Shown here in pieces: positions 42,454 to 51,374 of a DNA stretch of 64,000 nucleotides (its first letter is position 1; each line of letters opens with the position of its first letter). The position numbers and the translations under genes are program-made. Origin of the DNA: Nocardia aurea (GTDB lineage: Bacteria; Actinomycetota; Actinomycetes; Mycobacteriales; Mycobacteriaceae); the NCBI RefSeq assembly GCF_003123685.1, contig NZ_QCYJ01000130.1, positions 547,719 through 611,718 on the forward strand. Reading direction: 5' to 3'. The notes beneath the pieces are model-generated. The model worked only from the letters and a program-made list of their open reading frames with translations. It was not told where the DNA came from and ran no database searches.

Positions 42454-43623
42454 TCATTCCTCAGGTCGCACATGCGGATTCGGGACCGTCGGGGGCAGCA
42501 GGGCCATCGCCGAAATCCGCTTCATGCCGCAGACCTGCATGAGATCGACCACGATCGACCGCAACTGCGCGAAGACCACGTGCGCCGAAAGTCCGGCGCC
42601 CGCGACGAGTTCGGGCCGCGCGCCCTTCGCGACCGAGCGCAGCACCCGCGCCGCCTCGGCCCGGTCCGGTTGTTCACCCGGGTCGGCGAGCATCATCCTG
42701 CGCACCACGTCGACCGCGTCGGCGAGGCGCTCCACCTCGTCGATCACCCCCGGGTCGAGAATCTCGTCGTCGTTCACCAGCGTCAGCGAACGACGCAGCA
42801 GCACGCGGGTATTGCGCACAGCGTTGTCGAGCGGGTCCGCCGCCGAGCGGATACGTTCCAGGCGGGCACGGGAATTCCAGTACAGCGGGGAGATCCTGCT
42901 GATCTCACGGCCGCCCTCCAACGAGGAACGCAGCGCGTCTATCTGCGGTTGCGTCGCGCGCATCTCACTCAGACTCTTGCGGATCTTGTCCTGATCCTGT
43001 TCCAGCAGACCGTCCGCGCCCTCCGACAGCGCCGTCCCCATCACCGCGAGGATGTCCGCGGCGTGATCGCGGGCCCGGCGCACCGGATGCAGCGGAATCG
43101 CCGCGACCATCACCACCCCGACCAGACCGCCGACCAGCGCGTCGATCATGCGGGAGAAACCGACACCGGCCGTAGGCGGCAGCAGTGTCGCGACCAGCAC
43201 CGCCGAACCCGCGGCCTGGATGGTGATGATCGACCCGCCGTCGAGGAAGACGGCCAGTGCCATCGCCACCGCGACCACCAGGGCGATCTGCCACACCCCG
43301 GTGCCCGCGTTGCTGATGAACAGATCGCCGATGCCGATGCCGACGGCCACGCCGACGACCAGTTCCACCGACCGCTTGAGCCGCGCGCCGAACGAGATGC
43401 CGATCGAGACGACCGCCGCGGTCGGGGCGAAGAACGGCTGCGGATGGCCGATGACGGTATGCGCGACGAACCACGCGAGCGCGGCGCCGAGCGAGCACTG
43501 CACGATCGGCAGGGCCGACAGCCGCAGCCGCGCCCACGAACCGCGCAGACGTTTCTTGCCGCTCTCGCGAACGACGCGCGCACCGGCGTCGAACCCTCGC
43601 GTCGTCGGGCGGCGAGCCGTCAT
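42454..43623 (-). CDS. FUSC-family membrane protein
   Basis: A 389-residue protein with six hydrophobic segments in the first ~190 residues (for example 45-65, 68-85, 100-118, 120-140, 147-165). PFFAPTAAVVSIGISFGARLKRSVELVVGVAVGIGIGDL is the FUSC/aromatic-acid-exporter signature. The rest is a long cytosolic helical tail. Homologues include plant and bacterial exporters of aromatic acids. ATG 43623 follows the DUF3151 stop by 23 bp, and the two genes probably form a unit. Confidence 0.85.
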   Translation of the reverse strand: MTARRPTTRGFDAGARVVRESGKKRLRGSWARLRLSALPIVQCSLGAALAWFVAHTVIGHPQPFFAPTAAVVSIGISFGARLKRSVELVVGVAVGIGIGDLFISNAGTGVWQIALVVAVAMALAVFLDGGSIITIQAAGSAVLVATLLPPTAGVGFSRMIDALVGGLVGVVMVAAIPLHPVRRARDHAADILAVMGTALSEGADGLLEQDQDKIRKSLSEMRATQPQIDALRSSLEGGREISRISPLYWNSRARLERIRSAADPLDNAVRNTRVLLRRSLTLVNDDEILDPGVIDEVERLADAVDVVRRMMLADPGEQPDRAEAARVLRSVAKGARPELVAGAGLSAHVVFAQLRSIVVDLMQVCGMKRISAMALLPPTVPNPHVRPEE

Positions 43624-43646
43624 CGCGTCATCGCGTGCCGCCGTAC

Positions 43647-44096
43647 TCAGTCCAGTCCGAGTTCCGCCGCCGCGCGCGGATCGCAATCCTCGAGCAGATC
43701 CAGGCAGCGGGCGTATTCCTCGGACTCACCGACGGCACGGGCCGCCCTGGCCAGCGCGCCGACACAGCGCAGGAAGCCCTGGTTGGGCTCGTGACTCCAC
43801 GGCACCGGGCCGAAACCCTTCCAGCCGTTGCGGCGCAACAGGTCGAGTCCGCGGTGGTAGCCGGTGCGCGCGAACGCGTAGGCGGCGACGATGTCGTGGT
43901 TGACCACCGGGTCCGACCCGACGGCGCCGCCGCGGGTCAGCGCGGCTTCCGCGAGATAGGCCCACGCGATCGACGCGGCGGGGTGGTCGGCCGCGACTTG
44001 CACCGGGTCGACCTTGTCGAGCAGTGCCGCCTCCGCGTCGAGATTTTCGGGCAGGAGCACCGGCTGGGGTCCGAGCAGATCACCGAACGAGGTCAT
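43647..44096 (-). CDS. DUF3151 protein (Rv0360c-like)
   Basis: A 149-residue soluble helical protein, conserved next to purA/fba in mycolate actinobacteria. WAYLAEAALTRG, YAFARTGYHRGLDLLRRNGWKGFGPVPWSHEPNQGFLR and LDLLEDCDP are its signature. It resembles DUF3151; function unknown. ATG 44096 was preferred over a longer open frame. It is upstream of the FUSC gene, 23 bp apart. Confidence 0.85.
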   Translation of the reverse strand: MTSFGDLLGPQPVLLPENLDAEAALLDKVDPVQVAADHPAASIAWAYLAEAALTRGGAVGSDPVVNHDIVAAYAFARTGYHRGLDLLRRNGWKGFGPVPWSHEPNQGFLRCVGALARAARAVGESEEYARCLDLLEDCDPRAAAELGLD

Positions 44097-44339
44097 GGGT
44101 TTCATTCTTGCACCCGGCCGCGCCCCCGCGATTTCCCCGACCTGTACGCGGCGCCCGGATCCCGATCCGGTGCCGCGTCGAGCGAAGTTCGGACCTCCGG
44201 TCACACCGCGGGGGGCCGAACGCCAACAGTCCGATAACAACCTGCGCATGGTGTCGCGATCTATTGGGGACCCCGGTCGGTCCCGGCCATTAGGCTGGCC
44301 GTCGAGTTCAACTGATTCGCCCGAGCCGAGGGGTAGTAG

Positions 44340-47300
44340 GTGTCCGACCCGAACGACGAGAAGAATCCGGCGCGCGGTAGCGCGGGAGCCGAGAAGGCAC
44401 GCGAGGACACCTCGGCGGAGCCGTCATCCGCCGCGTCCGCGACATCGGGCGGCGGCAGCGCGGCGAGCGCGTCGTCGGCGGGCACGGAAGCGGGAAAGAA
44501 CTCCTCGACCGGATCGGGTGAATCGGCACGGGCCAACGACGGCGCGAAGTCATCGGCGACTTCGACCACGGGCACGTCGACGACTCCTCCCGGTACCGGG
44601 GACTCCGGCGCGGATACTCCGGTGAAAGCCGCCGCGAGCAGCGCGAAGGGCAGTCGGGCCGCGGACGGTGGCGCGAAGGATTCCCGTTCGTCGGCCACGG
44701 CCGGTGCGACCTCCGCGCGTCGCGCGCAGGAGCGCACTGCCGACGACGAACCGACCGCATTCCGGCGGCAGCCGCTGGGAGCGACCTCACAGGCGCGGAA
44801 TACCCTGTCAGACAAGGCTTCCGGAACTTCAGGGGTTGCGGGAGGTGAATCGTCGGCGAGTCGGCCGACAGCTTCGGCGCGCGCCGATGTGAGCGGTGCG
44901 GGCGCAGCCGGTGGTAGCGCGAGCGGTGCCCAAGGTGGTGGTGCGAGCGGCGGCAGTGCGAGCTCCGCGGCTGCCAGTGCCGCGGCGAGCATCGGTGGTG
45001 CCGCGGGTATCAGCGCCCGGCCCGGGATCGGTAACCGCGCGGATAGCTCGAACTCCTCGAATGCGGCGGCGTCACCGGGCGCAGGGGCGAAGGAAAGTAA
45101 ACCGGCCTCGGCTACTCCGGATGACGGCTCGGACACCACCGCGACGAAACCTTTCCCCACTCCCACCGAGGGTGCGAGTGGTCCGGTGGAACCGGCCGCG
45201 ACCACGTCGGGGTCGGGCGGCGGCGCGACGTCCACACCGAGTGGCGACCGTTCCGGCCCGTCCGCGACGACCGGCGAGGAGCAGACCGGTACCCCGGCGA
45301 CCGCCGGTGCCGGGACAGCGCGACAAGCGGCATCGAACTCCCCCGGGACGAGCACCCCGGCACCGTCGGATACACCTGAGAAGCGCGAATCGGCCTCGAC
45401 CGGCGCGACCACTCCCGGCACAGACCGCGCCGCGACACCGACCACTTCGAGCAGCGACGGTCCCGGCTCGACCGGGACCACTAGCCGGGATCAGCCCGCC
45501 ACGCCGCCGGGGTCCGGTACCGGGACGACGCAACCAGCAGGCTCGAACGCTCCCGGTACGCGCACTCCAACACCGTCGAACACTTCCGGATCGAGCACCC
45601 CGGTGCCTTCGAACGGGCCCGGTACAAGCACCACGGTGCCCTCGAACGCGCCCGGGTCGAGCACCTCGGCACCTTCGAACGCGCACGGCACGAACACCCC
45701 CGCACCGTCGAACGCGCCTGGGTCGAGCACCTCGGCAACCTCGGATGCACCCGGTGTGAGTACCTCGGCACCCACGAACGCCTCCGGCGCGAACACCCCG
45801 GCAACCTCCAACACCCCCGGCGCGAACGCCCCGGTGCCCTCGGATGCACCCGGTGCGAACACCTCGGCATCTGCGGAAACCTCCGGACCGAAGGGGCCCA
45901 CGTCCTCTGATGGTCCCGGTGTGAGTACCTCGACAGCCACGAACGCCTCCGGCGCGAGCACCCCGCCCCTCTCGAGCGCCCCCGGGCCGAACGATCCGGC
46001 GGCCTCTGGCGCCTCGGGGACGAGGAATCCGGCCCCTTCGGCTGCCCCCCGAAGAGGGGACCCAGCCCAGGAGGCGGCGACCGAAGCGGGCGCTACAGGG
46101 CCAACAGCCACGACCGCCTCGGGCACGGGCGGCACCGCGACCCCGACCACTCCGAGTGGTGACAGTCGCACCGCGGCGGAGAGGAGCGGGGAGACCGGAA
46201 CCGCGAAGCCTGCTCCAGGGAAGAGCGTTTCCGCGGCGGCGAGTGCGGCTGCGTCGGGCGCGGCCGTTGGCGGCTCCCGTCCAGCCGAAGCCGCCGGTGG
46301 CTCGCAACCGACCGAAACCCCGGGCAGCTCCCGTCCAGCCGAAGCCGCCGGTGGCTCGCAACCGACCGAAACCCCGGGCGGCTCGCGTCCGACCGAAATC
46401 GCGGCGAGCGACGCCGAAACCGCGGTGATTCGACGTGGTGAGTCCGTCGGTTCAGCGGCGGATACCGCGGGCGACCGTGCGAAAGGCGGGAGCGGCGCGG
46501 CCGAAGCCGACACCGTCGGCTCCGAGACGGTGGCGGCCGGGCCGTCCGATGACGCGGCTGCCAGTGCGAAGACCACCGTGTTCCGGCGTAGCGAGATCCT
46601 CGGGACACCGGGGGCGGACGAACGCCGGGACGGGCCCGGTGGCGGTCGCGTGCCCTCGGAGCACCGGGGCGCCGAATCCGGCGAAGCGGCGCGGGATTCC
46701 GTGGACGACGGAGCCGGTGACAAGACCGTGGTGATGCGGATCGTTCCCGCGGGTACCGATCCGGCGACTCGGCCGGGCGACGCGAAATCCACGGGGCAGC
46801 CCGGGGATGCGCGTCAGGGCGGACTCGTCCCCGGCTCCGACGACAAAACCGTCGCCATGCCGATCGTGACGAACCCGGTCGACCCGCCGACCATGGCCAT
46901 GCCGATCCAGGTTCCGCCGGATCAGCAGGCGACGCAGCGGATTCAGCGGCCGGGCACCGACCGTGTGGTGCCGCCTCGGCAGGGTCCGCTGTCCAGGCCG
47001 CCCACGACGCCTCGGCCCGCGCCGGGTCCGAAGAAGCCGGGTCAGCAGGGGCCATCGGGTCCGCAAGGCCCGCAGGGCCCGGGCGGATACGACGACGTCG
47101 AGCAGACCAGGCCGACGCCGCCGCGCCCCCCGGCCACGCAGCGCCCCTCGGTGCCGAAGGCTCCGTCGCCCGCCGACGTCCAGATGACATTGCCCGTGCA
47201 GTCGACGAACGCCCCGCGGGAGACGGCGTACCCGCCACAGCCGCGACCGATGGCGTCGCCGCAGCGGATCGCACCTCCCGCCCAACCTCCTGCCGAACCC

Positions 47301-47771
47301 GCTCCGGTCGAACAGGCGGCGGGCGGCGGCAAGTCGACGCGCTGGCTGTTGGCGGTCGGCGCGGCGGCGGTGGTGCTGATCGCGGTCCTCGCCGCGATCG
47401 CGTTCTCCTTGGTCGGCTCGTCGGACAGTTCGCCGGAATCGGCCGTGCGCGCCGCCATCGGTGAATACACCGACGCGTTGCGCGACGGCGATCTGGCGAC
47501 GCTGCGGACGAGTACCTGCGGTCCCCTGCACGATTTCTACATCGGACTCCCCGAACAGCAGTTCGCGGGCGTGCACCGACTGTCGATGGAGCGCAAGAAC
47601 ATCCCCGTGGTCGACAGCGTGGACAAGATCTCGATCACCGGCGATACCGCGATCGCGCAGGCCACCGTCTACACCGACGCCGATCCGACGAACCGTTCGG
47701 CGCGGACTTTCGACCTGGAGCGCACCGACGCCGGCTGGAAGGTCTGCGACCCGAGCACCGGCACACCGTGA
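44340..47771 (+). CDS. Giant repeat-rich single-pass membrane protein, Rv0361-like
   Basis: A 1143-residue protein. Residues 1 to ~995 are low-complexity Ala/Gly/Ser/Thr/Pro with no charge bias, including 16 units of 11 residues (401-576) and two copies of 18 residues. A membrane helix follows at about 1001-1022 (WLLAVGAAAVVLIAVLAAIAFSLVG). The C-terminal ~120 residues are a small exported domain with SPESAVRAAIGEYTDALRDG and paired cysteines, similar to NTF2-like DUF4878-type modules. Position between DUF3151 and fba regions matches M. tuberculosis Rv0361 (about 275 residues), so the N-terminal cytosolic region has expanded. The start is GTG 44340; TAGGCT at 44291 is a possible -10. Confidence 0.75.
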   Translation: MSDPNDEKNPARGSAGAEKAREDTSAEPSSAASATSGGGSAASASSAGTEAGKNSSTGSGESARANDGAKSSATSTTGTSTTPPGTGDSGADTPVKAAASSAKGSRAADGGAKDSRSSATAGATSARRAQERTADDEPTAFRRQPLGATSQARNTLSDKASGTSGVAGGESSASRPTASARADVSGAGAAGGSASGAQGGGASGGSASSAAASAAASIGGAAGISARPGIGNRADSSNSSNAAASPGAGAKESKPASATPDDGSDTTATKPFPTPTEGASGPVEPAATTSGSGGGATSTPSGDRSGPSATTGEEQTGTPATAGAGTARQAASNSPGTSTPAPSDTPEKRESASTGATTPGTDRAATPTTSSSDGPGSTGTTSRDQPATPPGSGTGTTQPAGSNAPGTRTPTPSNTSGSSTPVPSNGPGTSTTVPSNAPGSSTSAPSNAHGTNTPAPSNAPGSSTSATSDAPGVSTSAPTNASGANTPATSNTPGANAPVPSDAPGANTSASAETSGPKGPTSSDGPGVSTSTATNASGASTPPLSSAPGPNDPAASGASGTRNPAPSAAPRRGDPAQEAATEAGATGPTATTASGTGGTATPTTPSGDSRTAAERSGETGTAKPAPGKSVSAAASAAASGAAVGGSRPAEAAGGSQPTETPGSSRPAEAAGGSQPTETPGGSRPTEIAASDAETAVIRRGESVGSAADTAGDRAKGGSGAAEADTVGSETVAAGPSDDAAASAKTTVFRRSEILGTPGADERRDGPGGGRVPSEHRGAESGEAARDSVDDGAGDKTVVMRIVPAGTDPATRPGDAKSTGQPGDARQGGLVPGSDDKTVAMPIVTNPVDPPTMAMPIQVPPDQQATQRIQRPGTDRVVPPRQGPLSRPPTTPRPAPGPKKPGQQGPSGPQGPQGPGGYDDVEQTRPTPPRPPATQRPSVPKAPSPADVQMTLPVQSTNAPRETAYPPQPRPMASPQRIAPPAQPPAEPAPVEQAAGGGKSTRWLLAVGAAAVVLIAVLAAIAFSLVGSSDSSPESAVRAAIGEYTDALRDGDLATLRTSTCGPLHDFYIGLPEQQFAGVHRLSMERKNIPVVDSVDKISITGDTAIAQATVYTDADPTNRSARTFDLERTDAGWKVCDPSTGTP
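45540..46067 (+). repeat. Sixteen 33-bp in-frame repeats (11-residue period)
   Basis: Successive units read GSNAPGTRTPT, PSNTSGSSTPV, PSNGPGTSTTV, PSNAPGSSTSA and so on, each with Ser/Thr, Gly and Pro in fixed places. The period is exactly 33 bp for 16 units. Units vary, so this is an aged minisatellite under protein-level constraint. Confidence 0.8.
46272..46379 (+). repeat. Two 54-bp tandem repeats
   Basis: Units at 46272-46325 and 46326-46379 differ by a single base (GGC or AGC at the first codon) and encode GSRPAEAAGGSQPTETPG, then SSRPAEAAGGSQPTETPG. A third, partial copy follows. Near-identity indicates a recent duplication. Confidence 0.85.
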
Positions 47772-47965
47772 CGAAACCGGGCGGTGGTGTCGAGTCGCGA
47801 CACCACCGCGCCGGTTCCACCTTAGATGGACGATTGCCCAGGTCCAGGGCATGGCGCGTGCGTCGCCTCGCACGGTGATACCCCACGGCTGGGGTCCATG
47901 CGGGGTTGTGATCGTCACAGATGCCTGGTCAATGCCGTGTCGAGCGCAGTAGCATCACCCGGATC

Positions 47966-49027
47966 ATGGGCACGGAGCAAACAATCGCGCAGCCGGAGAC
48001 CGCCACGCGCGGACAGACGGCAGCGATAGCGGGACGACGTTTTCGAGTACGCGATCACTATGTGGTCGGCCGCGAGAAGGTGCGCGAGTTCGCGCGGGCG
48101 GTACAGAATCTACACGGCGCGCACCAGAACGAGTCCGACGCGCGTGCGCTCGGTCACGACAATGTCGTCGCGCCGCCGACCTTCGTCTCGGTGATCGGGA
48201 CGGCATGTACTCGCGCCCTGCTCGACACCGTGTTGACCGATTACGACCTGTCGCAGGTGTTGCAGACCGATCAGGTCTTCGAACTGCACCGGCCGATCCT
48301 GGCGGGCGACCGGATCAGCACCGAGATCAGGATCGAGTCGCTGCGTCAGTTCAGCGACAACGATTTCATCCAGGTCAAATTCGTGATGACCAATCAGCGC
48401 GGCGAGGTCGCGCAGGTCGGGTCGACCACGATCGTCGCCCGCCGCGGCGCCGAGGTCGACCCGAATCTGGTCGACGCCGTGGAGAGCGTGTTCATGCACG
48501 ATCGCCCATCGGGCCTGGCCGCGAACGACCCGCTGGTCGAACTGTCCCCCGGCGCACCGACGGTCACGCCGCCGGTCACCGCCCCGGAATCACTTCGCGT
48601 GCACACACTTCCCGATTTCGAGAAGCTGACCGCGGGCCAGGCGCTGCCCGCCGGTTCCGCGCGGGTGACCCGTGGCGATCTGGCCAATTACGCGGGTGTC
48701 GCCGGTGATCCGAACCCCATCCACTTCAGCGATCGCGCCGCCCAACTGGTCGGCCTGCCGACGGTGGTCGCGCACGGTCTGCTGACCATGGGCTTGGCCG
48801 CGGACTACCTGTCGACCTGGCTCGGCGATCCCACCGCGATCGCGAAGTTCAGCGTGCGTTTCGCGGGATTCGTTCCGGTCAGCGCGGACGCGGCGACGAC
48901 CGTCGAATTCCAGGGCAAGATCAAATCCCTCGATCCGGCTACGCGTACCGGTATCATCTCGTTGAGCGGAACATCGCTGGGGCGCAAGCTCTTCGGACGC
49001 GCGGTAGCCGAGGTCAGGTTCTCCTAG
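47966..49027 (+). CDS. Fused HadA/HadB-like (R)-hydroxyacyl dehydratase
   Basis: A 353-residue protein with two hotdog domains in one chain. Residues about 28-160 (VGREKVREFARAVQNLHGAHQN, ELHRPILAGD) resemble the non-catalytic HadA-type half; 215-350 resemble HadB, with the hydratase motif GDPNPIHF (Asp248, His253) and VVAHGLLTMG. In M. tuberculosis, HadA and HadB are separate genes of the FAS-II dehydratase. A single-chain pairing may function in mycolate elongation, in the modification of another acyl chain, or as MaoC-like hydratase. ATG 47966 follows TAGCAT (47950-47955) by 10 nt. Confidence 0.82.
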   Translation: MGTEQTIAQPETATRGQTAAIAGRRFRVRDHYVVGREKVREFARAVQNLHGAHQNESDARALGHDNVVAPPTFVSVIGTACTRALLDTVLTDYDLSQVLQTDQVFELHRPILAGDRISTEIRIESLRQFSDNDFIQVKFVMTNQRGEVAQVGSTTIVARRGAEVDPNLVDAVESVFMHDRPSGLAANDPLVELSPGAPTVTPPVTAPESLRVHTLPDFEKLTAGQALPAGSARVTRGDLANYAGVAGDPNPIHFSDRAAQLVGLPTVVAHGLLTMGLAADYLSTWLGDPTAIAKFSVRFAGFVPVSADAATTVEFQGKIKSLDPATRTGIISLSGTSLGRKLFGRAVAEVRFS

Positions 49028-49052
49028 CCACGGCACTCGCCGCGACGCGCGC

Positions 49053-50519
49053 TCATTCGGCGCGCGTCGCGTGCAGCAGGTAGACGTTGTAGTCGCTCCA
49101 CGTCGAAATGGTGAAGTAGAGATCCCGGCCCGTCGACCACGGATGGATGAATCCGCCGTACAGCTCGGCGTGATCGGCGATGGTCACCGTCGGCGTGCTC
49201 TGCGACCATCCGCCCTGCGGTGAATTCGACTCGCGCACAACGATGGCCGCTTTCGCGGTGTCGAGATAGCTCATCTGCCAGACGCCGCGATCGGCGTCGT
49301 AGCGCACGGACAGCTCGCCCGCGGGCGCGTCGACGACGGGGGTCGCGGCGGCGAATCCGCCGACCGGGGTCCAGGTTCCGTCGACCCAGTACTGATACGC
49401 GGTGGTGTTGAGAATCTGATCCTTCGCGACCCTGGCCAGTCCGACCGAACCCAGCCGGGTGTTCGGGGTGCCGAACATGTAGACGTGGTCACCGTACGGA
49501 ACCATCGCGCTCACTTGGAAATTCGCCAGTCCGAAGATGTTGTCCCACCGTGCGTGCGGATCCTTGGTCCAGGTCTGGCCCTGATCCTCGGAATAGGCGA
49601 TACCGCCGTAGTTGGTGAAGAACGTGCCGGGGACGCCGTGCCAGGTGCGCATCGACATATAGCTCAGGTACTGCCGCTCGCCGAGGGCGAAACCCGACGT
49701 CGGGATCGTGGTGATCTCCACATTGTCGAGTTTTCGGCTGGAGAGGACTTCGGCCGCGTGGCAGCGACTGTCGGTGACCATGCTGTCGTAGGTCATGCCG
49801 TCGGACAGATCGCGGTCGGTGCTGAAGGCCAGGACGTTGCTGCGCCAGTCGCCGCCCATACCCCCGGGCGGATGGAAGCCGCGTCCGACGGTGTCACCGA
49901 AGGCGGTGGCGATCTGTCCCGGCGCGCTCTCCCACATGATCCCGAGATCGGTGCCGTCGACCTGCCAGCGCTTGTCGGTGCGGTTCACCGAATTCGCGCC
50001 GGTCAGTTTGGCCACCTCGCGGATCGAGGTGAAACGCGGCGCGGGCGGCGCGGGGGATCCGGGGGCGGATTCGGTCGGGGGTTCGACCCGTGGCGGCGGC
50101 GGTGGCGCCGCTCCGGGATCGGGTCCGGGTCCGGGGACCGCGAAGTGGAAAGGCTGCGGCGACAACAGGATTTCGGGGATGCCGAGTTGCTCGGCGAGGC
50201 CGGGCGGGGGTGTCGGCCCGTTGGTGAGGTCCGGGCACGGGTCGACGCAGGGGTCGGCGGGCAGTTCGGTACGGACGCGGGTCGGAGCGGATTCCGGAGG
50301 CTGCGGGGGAAGTACGGTGATCACCGGAATCGGAATCGGGACCTCGACCGTCTCGGGAACGAGATCCTCGTGCGCGGGTGCCGGATCACTGGCGCACGGG
50401 CCGCTCCCGGTCGCGAGGCCCGGTTCCGGCAGCGCCGCCGATATCGGATGATCGACGCAGGTCAGGGCACCGGTGCCGAATACAACCACGCCGAGCGCTG
50501 TCAAGATCCGTCCGCCCAC
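49053..50519 (-). CDS. Secreted DUF4185 protein (GH183 D-arabinanase family)
   Basis: A 488-residue exported protein: signal-like start (VGGRILTALGVVVFGTGALTCV), a Pro-rich linker (30-150), then a five-bladed beta-propeller-like body with TDLGIMWESAPGQIATAFGDTVG and YGGFIHPWSTGRDLYFTISTWSDYNVYLLHATR. This is the DUF4185 family, whose characterised members form GH183 endo-D-arabinanases cutting the arabinan of mycobacterial cell walls. Whether this one has activity is inferred. GTG 50519 follows GAGAGGA by 6-7 nt. The protein may trim arabinogalactan or lipoarabinomannan. Confidence 0.82.
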   Translation of the reverse strand: MGGRILTALGVVVFGTGALTCVDHPISAALPEPGLATGSGPCASDPAPAHEDLVPETVEVPIPIPVITVLPPQPPESAPTRVRTELPADPCVDPCPDLTNGPTPPPGLAEQLGIPEILLSPQPFHFAVPGPGPDPGAAPPPPPRVEPPTESAPGSPAPPAPRFTSIREVAKLTGANSVNRTDKRWQVDGTDLGIMWESAPGQIATAFGDTVGRGFHPPGGMGGDWRSNVLAFSTDRDLSDGMTYDSMVTDSRCHAAEVLSSRKLDNVEITTIPTSGFALGERQYLSYMSMRTWHGVPGTFFTNYGGIAYSEDQGQTWTKDPHARWDNIFGLANFQVSAMVPYGDHVYMFGTPNTRLGSVGLARVAKDQILNTTAYQYWVDGTWTPVGGFAAATPVVDAPAGELSVRYDADRGVWQMSYLDTAKAAIVVRESNSPQGGWSQSTPTVTIADHAELYGGFIHPWSTGRDLYFTISTWSDYNVYLLHATRAE

Positions 50520-50838
50520 TGCTGTCCTCTCGTCTCGGTCACATGTCTTTTCGCGCCCGAACCCTACCCGCAGCACCGGCGACCGAGCGGGCAATCGCTT
50601 CCCGCACGGCGTCGGAGCCGGAAACCGTTACCCCGCAGGGTCACTGTTCGAACATGATTCGGAATCGGTTGCGGCATTTTGCTGATCGGATGCCGAGGCC
50701 CCTGCTAGCCTCCTTTCCGCGACCACTCCCGTCACCGGGAGGCAGCGTCGCCCGATTCGGCAGAGGTCGATTCGGAGCATATATTCAGTGCGGGCCAGCG
50801 TTTTTCGCGCGCCCACCCGATATTCAGGATGCGTCACG
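50520..50838. other. Gene-free 319-bp interval
   Basis: I see no supported gene on either strand. TATATT at 50780-50785 is the most plausible -10 for the small excalibur remnant downstream. The rest shows no strong repeat or terminator. Confidence 0.4.
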
Positions 50839-50973
50839 ATGAGGATTGCGACACGAGCCCGAGTACGTCTCGGAGCGGGTGCCACATTGCTGCCGAGGGG
50901 CGTCACCGCGAGTTTCGGAACGGGCCGCGCACCGCATCTCGATCGCGACGGCGACGGCATCGCCTGCGAATAG
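50839..50973 (+). pseudogene. Truncated excalibur-motif remnant
   Basis: A 44-residue frame ends in GRAPHLDRDGDGIACE, the calcium-binding excalibur signature (DxDxDGxxCE). The upstream half that would carry the first Cys and the usual signal peptide is absent or scrambled. It lies 30 bp before a complete excalibur gene with a similar tail, so it is probably a degenerate paralog. A functional mini-protein cannot be excluded. Confidence 0.45.
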
Positions 50974-51003
50974 GACGTGCCACGGCGGCGTTCGAAGCGC
51001 ACG

Positions 51004-51345
51004 ATGGATGACGTGAACACTTCAGGAAATCGTCGTCGCGTACTCGCCGCCGCCGAGACACTAGGGCTCATCGCCCTTGGAATGGGATCGGCGCCGGTGG
51101 CGGCCGCCGCCGATCCCCACTCCGCGGTCGCGGTATCGCGGCCGCACGATGACAGCCCACCTCCGAGTTATCGTCCGGGGCCCAAAGGTTCCAATGTCCC
51201 CCCGCCCGCATCGGAGGACGACGCGCCGACGCGGTACTACACCAACTGCACCCAGGTGATCAACGACGGCAGATGGCCCCTGTACGCGGGTCAGCCGGGC
51301 TATTCGCGACTGCTCGACCCGGACGGGGACGGCGTCGCCTGCTGA
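51004..51345 (+). CDS. Exported excalibur calcium-binding domain protein
   Basis: A 113-residue protein. A signal-like N-terminus (RRVLAAAETLGLIALGMGSAPVAAAA), a Pro-rich linker and a C-terminal excalibur domain (NCTQVINDGRWPLYAGQPGYSRLLDPDGDGVAC) are clear. The paired cysteines and DxDxDG loop bind Ca2+. The domain is common on surface proteins of actinobacteria. ATG 51004 is used; a GTG three codons on is possible. It follows a similar remnant. Confidence 0.85.
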   Translation: MDDVNTSGNRRRVLAAAETLGLIALGMGSAPVAAAADPHSAVAVSRPHDDSPPPSYRPGPKGSNVPPPASEDDAPTRYYTNCTQVINDGRWPLYAGQPGYSRLLDPDGDGVAC

Positions 51346-51374
51346 GCGAACAGCTCAGGACATCGCCGGAAGGC

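Noticed and set aside
45540..46379. Possible CRISPR array
   Set aside because: Repeats are contiguous, in frame with 33- and 54-bp periods and no unique spacers; they are coding minisatellites.
45072..47918. Minus-strand frames across the repeat-rich gene
   Set aside because: Arg/Gly-rich shadows generated by the Ser/Thr/Gly/Pro repeats of the plus strand.
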